Part shown: piece after piece, positions 27,817 through 35,177 of the stretch
Numbering within the stretch: position 1 is the first letter of the stretch
Layout: every line of letters begins with the position of its first letter
Assembly: GCA_020343675.1 (NCBI GenBank)
Contig: CP070806.1
Location: 4,425,121 to 4,473,130, forward strand
Source of the DNA: Phycisphaerales bacterium
GTDB lineage: Bacteria > Planctomycetota > Phycisphaerae > Sedimentisphaerales > Anaerobacaceae
Direction: 5' to 3'
DNA length: 48,010 nt
The notes under the pieces: generated by a model
Told to the model about the DNA's origin: nothing
What the model saw: the letters and a program-made list of their open reading frames with translations, nothing else
The model's database searches: none
Translations under genes and position numbers: made by a program

Positions 27817-29205
27817 ATGATTAGGAAAATACTGCTGGCAGATGATGAAGTCACCTTTCGCAAGACCTTCGCGAAGGTCCTTGTGGAAGAAGGCATGTCC
27901 GTGAAGGAGGTGGGCAACGGAACGGATGCCCTGGATGCGGTTACGAAAGAGCGTTTCGCCGTGGCGATACTGGATATTCGGATGCCCGGAGCGGACGGCA
28001 TAAAAGTCCTGCGAGAGATCATGCGGATACGGCCCGAAACGCGCGTGATCATGATCACGGCCTACGGCACCGTCGAGATGGCCGTAGAGGCGGTGAAGCT
28101 CGGTGCATGTGATTACGTAATGAAGCCGGTCGTGATGGATGATGTCCTGACGAAGATCCGAAAGAACTTGCGGTACCTGGAGCTGCAGGAGGAAAACAAG
28201 CAGCTTAAGCAGGAGCTGAGCGGCCGGTTTGATATCGGACAAATTGTGGGCCAGTCTTCCGCGATGCAAAAAGTCCTTGAGATGATTCGCAAAGTGGCCC
28301 CGACCAAGAGCAACGTCCTGATCACAGGCAAGAGCGGCACCGGGAAAGAGTTAGTCGCGCGCGCCATCCATTCTCTGGGATCTCAGAACGGGAGCCGGTT
28401 CGTGGCCGTCAACTGCAGCGCGATCCCCGAGAGCCTGCTCGAGAGCGAATTGTTCGGACACAAGAAGGGTAGCTTCACGTCCGCCTTTCAGGACAAGAAG
28501 GGGCTGTTCGAGTGCGCACGCGGCGGGACTTTGTTCTTGGATGAGATCGGGTACATGCCGATGAGCTGCCAGGTGAAGCTGCTTCGCGCCGTCGAGCACA
28601 GGCAGATCATCCCCGTCGGTTCTACGGTGCCCATCGACATCGATTTGCGCTTGATTGCCGCCACCAACAAGGACCTGGCGAAAGAGATCAAGGCGGTGCG
28701 CTTTCGAGAAGACCTGTATTACAGGATGAACGTTGTGGGCATTCACCTTCCCCCGCTGCGCGAGAGGAAAGAGGACATTCCACTGCTGGTAGAACATTTC
28801 ATCGGGAAATACAATGCCGAGATGGGCAAGCACTGCGTTGGGGTCAGCGACGACGTGATGCGGCTGCTGATGAGTTATGACTGGAAGGGCAACATAAGAG
28901 AAATGCAGAACGTGATTGAGCGGGCCGTCATATTCTCCGAAGATGAAGTTATCAGGATGTCCGACATCGGACTGTTGGGATGCCACGTTGTTTCATTGAG
29001 TGAGGAAAACGAGAACCTTCAGTTGGCCGTCCGAGCCTACGAGCGCGAGCACATTTGCCGGGTATTGAACAAGTACGACTGGAACAAGGTCGAGGCGGCC
29101 AAGGCTCTGAACATTGGACTGTCGAGTCTTTACCGAAAGATTGACGAGCTGGACATCGATTCTCAAAAACGCAAGCGTGAGAGCAAGGGAACCGCGGTGG
29201 CTTAG
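27817..29205 (+). CDS. NtrC-family sigma-54-dependent response regulator
   Basis: 462 residues. Receiver 1-120 with acidic residues D9-D10, phospho-site D53 (ILDIRMPGADG) and K103. AAA+ domain about 140-370 with Walker A GKSGTGKE (171-178), Walker B LFLDEIG, and an arginine-finger region. The sigma-54 contact loop, normally GAFTGA, reads GSFTSA (218-223). A Fis-type helix-turn-helix closes the protein (VEAAKALNIGLSSLYRKIDEL). It is the cognate partner of the kinase just upstream. Regulators of this class bind dyads some 80-150 bp upstream of promoters, so the repeated TTCTCA-N4-TGAGAA sites in this window are possible targets, though no clear -24/-12 promoter was found beside them. Confidence 0.93.
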   Translation: MIRKILLADDEVTFRKTFAKVLVEEGMSVKEVGNGTDALDAVTKERFAVAILDIRMPGADGIKVLREIMRIRPETRVIMITAYGTVEMAVEAVKLGACDYVMKPVVMDDVLTKIRKNLRYLELQEENKQLKQELSGRFDIGQIVGQSSAMQKVLEMIRKVAPTKSNVLITGKSGTGKELVARAIHSLGSQNGSRFVAVNCSAIPESLLESELFGHKKGSFTSAFQDKKGLFECARGGTLFLDEIGYMPMSCQVKLLRAVEHRQIIPVGSTVPIDIDLRLIAATNKDLAKEIKAVRFREDLYYRMNVVGIHLPPLRERKEDIPLLVEHFIGKYNAEMGKHCVGVSDDVMRLLMSYDWKGNIREMQNVIERAVIFSEDEVIRMSDIGLLGCHVVSLSEENENLQLAVRAYEREHICRVLNKYDWNKVEAAKALNIGLSSLYRKIDELDIDSQKRKRESKGTAVA

Positions 29206-29271
29206 ACCATCCGGAACGAGCCAATGGTCTGTGACCGGCCGGTGTGAGCCAGCAACTTTGGAGTCCAAGAC

Positions 29272-29772
29272 ATGAAAGTCACAAGGTCTTCCGTTTATGC
29301 GTTGCACGCGTTGATGTACATGGTCAGGCACAGCACGCAACTGCCCGCCACAGCGGCCACCATCGCCAGGGCCGAAGGGATGCCGTCCGATTATCTGGTC
29401 AAAATATTTCAGCAGCTCGTCAAGGCGCGCTTTGTCAGAGCGGTAAGAGGCAAGAAAAGGGGATACGTTTTCGTCAAATCGCCCGAGGAGATCAGCCTGC
29501 TGGAGTTGTTTGAGGCAATTGCGGGCCATTCGCTATTCGACGATTGCTTTTTGAGACACTGTGAATGCGGGGGGACTGTGGAGAATTGTCGCATCTTCTC
29601 GGTTTGGTCGCAGGCTACGCGTCAGATCAGGGAGCTGCTCGCCCAGACATCGGTGGCCGCCGCCGCGTGGAGCCATCCCGAGCATCGCTTCCTGAGCCTG
29701 TCCGAATCACTCACCGGCCCCGGGGCAAACGAGGGAACAGACCCGGCGGAATCCCAAATAGCCGCGTTGTAA
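29272..29772 (+). CDS. Rrf2-family iron-sulfur transcription regulator
   Basis: 166 residues. The protein has a winged helix with the Rrf2 features YALHALMYMV, YLVKIFQQLVKA and RGKKRGYVF. Four cysteines (C92, C97, C99 and C106; CFLRHCECGGTVENC) provide the usual ligands of a [2Fe-2S] or [4Fe-4S] sensor, as in IscR, NsrR or RsrR. It would respond to iron-sulfur status, nitric oxide or redox state. It sits 66 bp after the NtrC-type gene and converges on hemL, so it is a candidate regulator of the haem genes around it. The C-terminal tail after 120 is unremarkable. What it senses cannot be read from sequence. Confidence 0.9.
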   Translation: MKVTRSSVYALHALMYMVRHSTQLPATAATIARAEGMPSDYLVKIFQQLVKARFVRAVRGKKRGYVFVKSPEEISLLELFEAIAGHSLFDDCFLRHCECGGTVENCRIFSVWSQATRQIRELLAQTSVAAAAWSHPEHRFLSLSESLTGPGANEGTDPAESQIAAL

Positions 29773-29826
29773 GAACACGCGGGCGCACCGTCAGGGGAGT
29801 TTTTCAGAACCGCGGGGTTCAACACA

Positions 29827-31107
29827 TCACAGCGAGGCTTTCCGAGCGGCGGCAATTGTTTTGCCCATGTCTTTGTGCTTGTGTTCGGTCGAGACAAAGC
29901 ACGCCTCAAACTGGGAGGGCGGCAGGTAGATGCCCTCGCCAAGCATCGCGCTGTGAAATCTCGCGTACCGTCCAACATCGGATTTCACCGCGGAGACATA
30001 ATCGATCACTGGATCGGGATTAAAGAACACGGTGAACATCGAGCCGACGCGATTGATGGTATGCTTGATGTCCCGCCCGGACAACGCCTTGCCAATCCCA
30101 TCGCAGAGTTCTTTGGCGGCGCGCCCGAGAGCGGGATATGTGCCTTTTGATTTGAGCAATTTTAGTGTGGCGATGCCCGCGGCCACGCAGACGGGATTTC
30201 CCGAAAGAGTGCCCGCCTGGTAGATCTGCCCGGAGGGGGCCAGTCGATCCATCAATCCTTTCTTTCCGCCGCACGCGCCGATGGGGAATCCGCCGCCGAT
30301 GATCTTGCCTAAGCACGTCAGGTCCGCCTTTACGCCGAACGGCTCCTGGACGCTTCCATATCTGATTCTAAAGCCCGTTATGACTTCGTCGAAGATCAGA
30401 ATACTTCCGTTCTTCGTACATAATCTTCTGATGGTTTTCAGGAATCCGTCTGCCGGGGGGACGACTCCCATATTACCGGCGATTGGCTCGATAATGACCG
30501 CGGCTATCTGGTCTCGATACTTACTGAAAGCCCTCCCGATCATCTCGGGATCATTGTAGGGCAGCAGGAGGGTGTGTTTCGTGAAGTCCCTGGGCACGCC
30601 CGGGCTGCTGGGCGAGCCGAGGGTCGTCGCGCCCGAGCCCGCCTGGACGAGCATGTGATCGACGTGGCCGTGATAGCAGCCGATGAATTTTATGATCTTA
30701 TCGCGCCCCGTGCATCCGCGGGCCAGACGAATCGCGGTCATAACCGCTTCGGTGCCCGAGCTGACCAGGCGGACTTTTTCAATCGAGCCGATTGCCTGGA
30801 CAATCATTCTGGCCAGGTGCGTTTCAAGGGGCGTGGGGATGCCGAAACTGGTTCCGTTGACCATGACTTTCCTCACCTGGTCGAGGACTTCGCGGTGCGC
30901 GTGGCCGAGAATCATGGGCCCCCAGGACAGGCAGTAATCGATATAGCGGTTGCCGTCGACATCGTACAAATAGGCGCCTTTTGCCTTGCTGATGAAGATG
31001 GGGTTGGCCCCGACGGCTTTAAAGGCCCGAACGGGACTGTTGACCCCGCCGGGGATTACTCTTTGGGCGTCCCCGAACAGCTTCTTGCTCTTGCGAAATA
31101 CGGTCAT
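29827..31107 (-). CDS. hemL: Glutamate-1-semialdehyde 2,1-aminomutase
   Basis: 426 residues, full length. A PLP enzyme converting glutamate-1-semialdehyde, the HemA product, to 5-aminolevulinate. Family marks: VIPGGVNSPVRAF at the start, SSGTEAVMTA near 117, CYHGHVD near 144, the PLP aspartate in LIFDEVITGFR near 240, and the PLP lysine K268 in CLGKIIGGGFPIG. The start at 31107 has AAAGGGA 6-7 bp upstream. It follows the cobA-hemD fusion by 27 bp on the same strand, so the two are probably co-transcribed from the region near 32550. HemA is encoded about 6 kb away in a different operon. Confidence 0.97.
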   Translation of the reverse strand: MTVFRKSKKLFGDAQRVIPGGVNSPVRAFKAVGANPIFISKAKGAYLYDVDGNRYIDYCLSWGPMILGHAHREVLDQVRKVMVNGTSFGIPTPLETHLARMIVQAIGSIEKVRLVSSGTEAVMTAIRLARGCTGRDKIIKFIGCYHGHVDHMLVQAGSGATTLGSPSSPGVPRDFTKHTLLLPYNDPEMIGRAFSKYRDQIAAVIIEPIAGNMGVVPPADGFLKTIRRLCTKNGSILIFDEVITGFRIRYGSVQEPFGVKADLTCLGKIIGGGFPIGACGGKKGLMDRLAPSGQIYQAGTLSGNPVCVAAGIATLKLLKSKGTYPALGRAAKELCDGIGKALSGRDIKHTINRVGSMFTVFFNPDPVIDYVSAVKSDVGRYARFHSAMLGEGIYLPPSQFEACFVSTEHKHKDMGKTIAAARKASL

Positions 31108-31134
31108 CTGATTCCCTTTGCTTTGTCAGTCTTT

Positions 31135-32517
31135 TTACTGCGACAAGATCTCGGCATCGATGCCATGTTTGGCCGCTTCCGCCTGCGTTGGCGCGCCGAG
31201 GCAGCAGGCCTTGATGTGGGAGGGCACCCGGCCGAATCTTTTTACGAACGCCCTCGCCGTCGAGCCGCTGGTGAAAAGGATCTTGTCGATGTGTTCCAGG
31301 TCCACATCGGCGGGCTCTACTTCGACGGTTTGATAAACGGGCGCCTCTTCGACCATTGCCCCCATCGCGGCCAGGCCCTCGCGCAATTCACGGGAAGCAG
31401 CAGCAGCCTGGGGCAGAAGCACTTTCTTATCTCGCATATCGCGCTTCTTGAATTCTTCGAGCAGGCCCGCGCTGGATTCTGTATCCGGAACGAGGTCGGC
31501 CAGAATGCCGAAGCTTGTCAGCCTTCGGGCGGTCGTCCTTCCGATGACGGCGACTTTTGCCGAACAAAGCGCCCGGGCATCGAGGCCGCTCTGCCGGAGC
31601 CGCTCAAAAAAGAATCTCACGCCGTTGGCGCTGGTGAACACAAGCCAGTTGAAACCTTCGAGCGCCTTGATCATGCCATCAAGCTTCGAGGTGTCTTCCA
31701 GAGGCACGCACTTAACGATGGGCCGATGCACAATCGTACCGAGGTGTGTGTATTTTTCGGGATGCGTGCCGAGGACAAGAATCCTTGGCTTGCCGCCGAA
31801 CCAGTTCAGCTTCTCGTGAAGCTCTACGACTTTGCCCACGATGAAAATAGCGGGAGTGGACAAGCCGGCTTTCTTTACCGTCTGAACAAAACTCTCCAGG
31901 AAGCCCGTAACGACTCTTTGGTTGTAAAGCGTGCCTCTCTCCACCGCGGCAATCTTCGTCTGCGGGGACCAGCCTGCTTTGAGCAAAGAGCCGATGATCT
32001 TCTGAATGTTGCCGACACCCATAAGAAAAATGATGGTGCCGGCGTTTGGGATTTCAATGTCCTTCTGGGCTTTACGGTGTCCGGTTACGATGGCGACATT
32101 GGGCGTGAAATCTCGATGGGTCGGCGGGATTCCGGCGTATGAAGGAGCCGCCAACGCGCTGGTGACACCCGGCACCACTTCAAAATCGACACCCGCCTGC
32201 GCACACGCTTCGGCTTCCTCACCTCCCCGGCCAAAGAGAAACGGGTCGCCGCCCTTGAGGCGAACGACGATTCTGCGCATCCCGGCCTTCTCGATAAGCA
32301 GCGCATTGATCTGGTCTTGTGACATCGTATGCCGGCTGGCGAATTTGCCCACCGTGATGATTTCGGCTTCGGCCTTGGCCAGGTGCAGCAGCTCGGCCGG
32401 GATGAGATGATCGTGGAGAATGACATCGGCCTGGCAGATCAGCCCATAGCCCTTGAGCGTAATCAGCTCGGCGTCACCGGGGCCTGCGCCGACAAGATAG
32501 ACTTTTCCCTTTGGCAT
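31135..32517 (-). CDS. cobA-hemD: Uroporphyrinogen-III C-methyltransferase / uroporphyrinogen-III synthase fusion
   Basis: 460 residues, two domains. Residues 1 to about 240 are the SAM-dependent methyltransferase (VYLVGAGPGDAELITLKG, then RLKGGDPFLFGRGGEE and VPGVTSALAAPSYAGIP) that makes precorrin-2. Residues about 247-455 are HemD (VFTSANGVRFFFE, VAVIGRTTARRL, ILFTSGSTARAFVKRFG), which closes the tetrapyrrole ring. The fusion is well known in clostridia and other anaerobes. It feeds the sirohaem branch needed by AhbA and AhbB. HemB, HemC and the enzyme that oxidises precorrin-2 and inserts iron are not in this window. It is transcribed divergently from ahbA, with an operator-like dyad about 55 bp upstream. 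Confidence 0.95.
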   Translation of the reverse strand: MPKGKVYLVGAGPGDAELITLKGYGLICQADVILHDHLIPAELLHLAKAEAEIITVGKFASRHTMSQDQINALLIEKAGMRRIVVRLKGGDPFLFGRGGEEAEACAQAGVDFEVVPGVTSALAAPSYAGIPPTHRDFTPNVAIVTGHRKAQKDIEIPNAGTIIFLMGVGNIQKIIGSLLKAGWSPQTKIAAVERGTLYNQRVVTGFLESFVQTVKKAGLSTPAIFIVGKVVELHEKLNWFGGKPRILVLGTHPEKYTHLGTIVHRPIVKCVPLEDTSKLDGMIKALEGFNWLVFTSANGVRFFFERLRQSGLDARALCSAKVAVIGRTTARRLTSFGILADLVPDTESSAGLLEEFKKRDMRDKKVLLPQAAAASRELREGLAAMGAMVEEAPVYQTVEVEPADVDLEHIDKILFTSGSTARAFVKRFGRVPSHIKACCLGAPTQAEAAKHGIDAEILSQ

Positions 32518-32570
32518 TGTTGTCCCAAGTTGGAGGTCATTTCAGAAAAAATGTAAAGATTTTTTTGACA

Positions 32571-32586
32571 TTCTCAAATGTGAGAA
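32571..32586. promoter_or_regulatory. Operator-like dyad TTCTCA-N4-TGAGAA, site 1 (cobA-hemD / ahbA)
   Basis: A perfect 6-4-6 inverted repeat (TTCTCAAATGTGAGAA) lies in the 259-bp divergent gap between cobA-hemD and ahbA, just after a TTGACA. The same dyad recurs at 33345 and 46369. It lies about 54 bp from the cobA-hemD start and about 60 bp upstream of the proposed ahbA -35 box. The binding protein is unknown; CRP/FNR-like, Rrf2 and NtrC-type proteins are all possible. Confidence 0.6.
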
Positions 32587-32644
32587 AGCAACGGCATCAT
32601 TCACATGAACGCCAGGAACAAACCATTGTCCGACGAGCCTCGGC

Positions 32645-32673
32645 TTTACTTTTCGCTGTCATTCAACTATAGT
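32645..32673 (+). promoter_or_regulatory. Predicted sigma-70 promoter of ahbA
   Basis: TTTACT (32645-32650), a 17-bp spacer and TATAGT (32668-32673). The -10 box lies in the first unit of a 13-bp direct repeat. The predicted start point is about 95 bp before ahbA. Confidence 0.5.
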
Positions 32674-32687
32674 GTTCACCTATAGTA
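32662..32687 (+). repeat. 13-bp direct repeat over the ahbA promoter
   Basis: TTCAACTATAGTG (32662-32674) is followed at once by TTCACCTATAGTA (32675-32687), matching at 11 of 13 positions. It overlaps the predicted -10 box, so it may be a regulator site or a duplicated -10 element. Confidence 0.6.
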
Positions 32688-32776
32688 ATTTGAGAGCCAG
32701 GCGTCAAGTGAAAACATGAGGCCGGTCGTGGTAGCCGCCTCATCGAGAGGATTTGTCAGAGGGCAGAAAGGACATT

Positions 32777-33241
32777 ATGGATAGTATCGACCGCCAAATA
32801 CTCCAGGAGCTTCAAGACAATTTTCCTCTCAAGGAAAAGCCCTATGAGGTTTTGGCCGAGCGGTTGCAGATTCCCACAGAGGACCTCTGGGACCGGATTC
32901 AGCGGATGATCGATGAGGGAGTAATTCGCCGGATCGGGGCAAGCGTTGACTCCAGGAAGTTCGGTTTTCAAAGCACGCTGGCTGCCGTGAGCGTCGAGCC
33001 CGAACTCGTGGAGCGTTCCGCCGAAGTCATCGGCCGGTTTCATGAGGTGACCCACAGCTATCTTCGCGATGATGTCTTCAACATCTGGTTCACCCTAATT
33101 GCAATTGATCAGAAGCGAATAGAGGAGATTCTTGAGCATATCCGCAGTTCTCTATCGATCGAGAAGTCAAAGGTCCTCAATCTGCCGGTCAAGCATCTGT
33201 TCAAGCTGGATGCCCGTTTCAGCGTTTCCAGGGGGCCTTGA
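32777..33241 (+). CDS. ahbA: Sirohaem decarboxylase subunit, AhbA-type
   Basis: 154 residues from ATG 32777, which has AAAGGA just upstream and matches the family start MDSIDRQILQELQDNFPL. A frame-consistent TTG at 32753 adds eight odd residues. The winged helix runs to GVIRRIGASVDSRKFGF; the second domain has THSYLRDDVFNIWFTLIAI, the pattern of AhbA/NirD-type subunits. With AhbB (20536) it should form the enzyme that decarboxylates sirohaem. The two subunit genes usually lie side by side; here they are 12 kb apart. It is divergent from cobA-hemD, with the NQR operon following about 370 bp later. Which of the two is A and which is B rests on motif memory and could be swapped. Confidence 0.82.
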   Translation: MDSIDRQILQELQDNFPLKEKPYEVLAERLQIPTEDLWDRIQRMIDEGVIRRIGASVDSRKFGFQSTLAAVSVEPELVERSAEVIGRFHEVTHSYLRDDVFNIWFTLIAIDQKRIEEILEHIRSSLSIEKSKVLNLPVKHLFKLDARFSVSRGP

Positions 33242-33344
33242 TACCTGGGGATAGGTCCTCCGGGAATTTGCAGGGATATCGTTGGAACGGTGTTTCCTGC
33301 CGGAATCTGGGCAGTGCTTCGGAATCACGTCACTCTTCGAAAGA

Positions 33345-33360
33345 ATCTCAGAATTGAGAA
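33345..33360. promoter_or_regulatory. Operator-like dyad, site 2 (upstream of nqr operon)
   Basis: ATCTCAGAATTGAGAA matches the 6-4-6 dyad with one mismatch (a TCTCA-N4-TGAGA core). It is centred about 70 bp before the predicted nqr -35/-10 region, a typical activator distance. The gap 33242-33611 otherwise holds only the predicted promoter. Confidence 0.55.
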
Positions 33361-33409
33361 AAAGCAGCTATTTTGGCCAATGGATGGGCCTTGGAAGGCA
33401 ATAATGGAA

Positions 33410-33438
33410 TTGAACAGGGTGGTTCGTTTGTATAGAAT
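33410..33438 (+). promoter_or_regulatory. Predicted sigma-70 promoter of the nqr operon
   Basis: TTGAAC (33410-33415), a 17-bp spacer and TAGAAT (33433-33438). The leader to nqrA would be about 165 nt. Confidence 0.5.
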
Positions 33439-33611
33439 AGTGCGCGTATAACCGCGTTTGGGATACGGTTTGCAGGGCAACAGGCGCAGACGGCGCTGTT
33501 CTGTCATCGGATGGAGCAGTTCAAGGGTAATGTATGCTGCGCCCTCGTGACTTGGATAGTTCCCGGCGGCCTGCGGCAGCCTGAAGGATATTGGGCCTTG
33601 AAGTGCACAGG

Positions 33612-35177
33612 ATGGTGACTTCGTATGATGGGGCCGGATCTCCGGAGTTGTTGCCGGTTGTCGTACCGTCCCCTTCAGAGTACCTGACCCCGTATCAGGG
33701 TGTGTCAGTTACTCCGAGGATGAAGTTTGAATCATTTAGTGGGGAAGCTAAGAAAGTGAAATTCAGAGGCGGCTACAATATACTGCTCAAAGGAAAGCCC
33801 GAGGGCGCTGTAAAGGTGATGCCGGAACCGAAGGTCCTATATCTTCCCTTGCGCAGTGAGCGTTTCACATTCAGCGAAGTTCTCGTCAAGGATGGAGATC
33901 GAGTCAACGGCGGCGACGCCCTGGCCAGGGATCCGGACAACCACGACGTACCTTTGCTCACTCCGCGTGCCGGGACCGTTCGCCTCAAGGCTCTCGAGAA
34001 TCACATCGTGCTTGAAGACGTTGCGCATCGTGACGAGCATGCCGATATCGCTGAAGAGGAAATGTCGCACATCGCGCAGGAAATGGGCGCCGGAGGCATC
34101 AAGCGATACAAGCTCCTGTCGCTCGGAGCCTGGCAGTTCTTTTATGACGCCTTCACAGGGGCACTGCCGGACCCGCTCGGGACGCCGCAGGCGATCATCA
34201 TCTCCACGCTGAGCCTGGAACCGTTTGTCACCCGGGGAGACGTGCTGCTTCACAAGCGACTGCTGAACTTCACGCGCGGTCTGGAGCATTTGCAGTCTCT
34301 TCTGGAATATCAGCCCATTTATCTGGCGATGCCCGATGTCAGTTCTGAATTTGCCAATCTGGTTCGGAACCAGATTCGGGGTTATGCCTGGGCGAAAATG
34401 CTGGAAGTACCGCTGACCTACCCCTATGACAACTTTGCCATTCTTGCTCGAAGGCTGGAGCTCAGGCGGGACAAGGGGCCTATCTGGGGTGTTCGAACCG
34501 AGGGCGTCCTGGCGGTGGACCGCGCCCTGACTATGACCAAACCTTGTACGGTGAGGATCGTTTCCGTCGGCGGAATGGGCGTCAACGGGCCCGCTCACCT
34601 GAAGGTGGTGCCGGGCTATCCCATTGAGAGAATCAGGGAAAAGTACGTCTTTGAGCCGGCGGCGAGAGTGATCAACGGCGGCGTCCTGACCGGACGCGCT
34701 TTCACCGCAGAGGATGTGGGGATTGATGCCGAGTGCAGAGGCATAACAGTTCTTCCCGAATTGAGAGAGAGAGAATTTCTGGGTTTCATTCGGCCGGGTT
34801 GGAGCCGGAGTTCGTACTCGGATTGTTTCTTAAGCTCCATGAGGAAGAGATTCGCGGAACGACTCACCACAGGCATGCGAGGGGAAGAGCGGCCCTGCGT
34901 AGCGTGCAACTTCTGCGAGGAAGTTTGTCCCGCCGGTATTATGCCTTACCTCGTCCACAAATACCTGTATGCGGACTTGATTGAGGAAGCGGAGCAGGCC
35001 CGGGTGGATTTGTGCGTTGAATGCGGATTGTGCTCGTATGTCTGCCCATCGAAGATAGACGTGAGAAAGCAGCTCATCGAAGCTAAGGTTCTTATCGAGA
35101 AAGAGAAGGAAGAGATACGTCAAGAACAGTTGCGTCAGGAAGAAGCACGCAAACAAGCTGAGGAGAAAACCGAGTGA
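33612..35177 (+). CDS. nqrA: NqrA-type subunit with an RnfC-like double [4Fe-4S] C-terminus
   Basis: About 521 residues. The N-terminal half is NqrA-like: FRGGYNILLKGKP, YLPLRSERFTFSEVLVKDGD and LTPRAGTVRL, then an SLBB-like part with VSVGGMGVNGPAHLKV. The C-terminus differs: two ferredoxin motifs, C429-x2-C432-x2-C435-x3-C439-P and C468-x2-C471-x2-C474-x3-C478-P, then a charged Lys/Glu/Gln helix. Classical NqrA (about 450 residues) has no such clusters, but RnfC does. As first gene of an nqrA-F operon it should dock on the complex and may accept electrons from ferredoxin or pass them to quinone. The start is uncertain: TTG 33591 (weak GAAGGA), ATG 33612 and ATG 33720 are all in frame, and homology would fit 33720 best. 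The stop overlaps the nqrB GTG. Confidence 0.82.
   Translation: MVTSYDGAGSPELLPVVVPSPSEYLTPYQGVSVTPRMKFESFSGEAKKVKFRGGYNILLKGKPEGAVKVMPEPKVLYLPLRSERFTFSEVLVKDGDRVNGGDALARDPDNHDVPLLTPRAGTVRLKALENHIVLEDVAHRDEHADIAEEEMSHIAQEMGAGGIKRYKLLSLGAWQFFYDAFTGALPDPLGTPQAIIISTLSLEPFVTRGDVLLHKRLLNFTRGLEHLQSLLEYQPIYLAMPDVSSEFANLVRNQIRGYAWAKMLEVPLTYPYDNFAILARRLELRRDKGPIWGVRTEGVLAVDRALTMTKPCTVRIVSVGGMGVNGPAHLKVVPGYPIERIREKYVFEPAARVINGGVLTGRAFTAEDVGIDAECRGITVLPELREREFLGFIRPGWSRSSYSDCFLSSMRKRFAERLTTGMRGEERPCVACNFCEEVCPAGIMPYLVHKYLYADLIEEAEQARVDLCVECGLCSYVCPSKIDVRKQLIEAKVLIEKEKEEIRQEQLRQEEARKQAEEKTE

Noticed and set aside
30574-32142. Long open frame (about 520 codons) on the plus strand opposite hemL and cobA-hemD
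   Set aside because: Both genes on the other strand have clear catalytic motifs along their full length; the opposite frame shows no domain, no ribosome site and a composition expected from an antisense shadow in GC-rich DNA.
33361-33420. Sigma-54 (-24/-12) promoter upstream of nqrA
   Set aside because: A GG-N10-GC pair exists near 33385-33400, but the TTGC and TGGCAC elements are poor; a sigma-70-like TTGAAC-N17-TAGAAT fits better.
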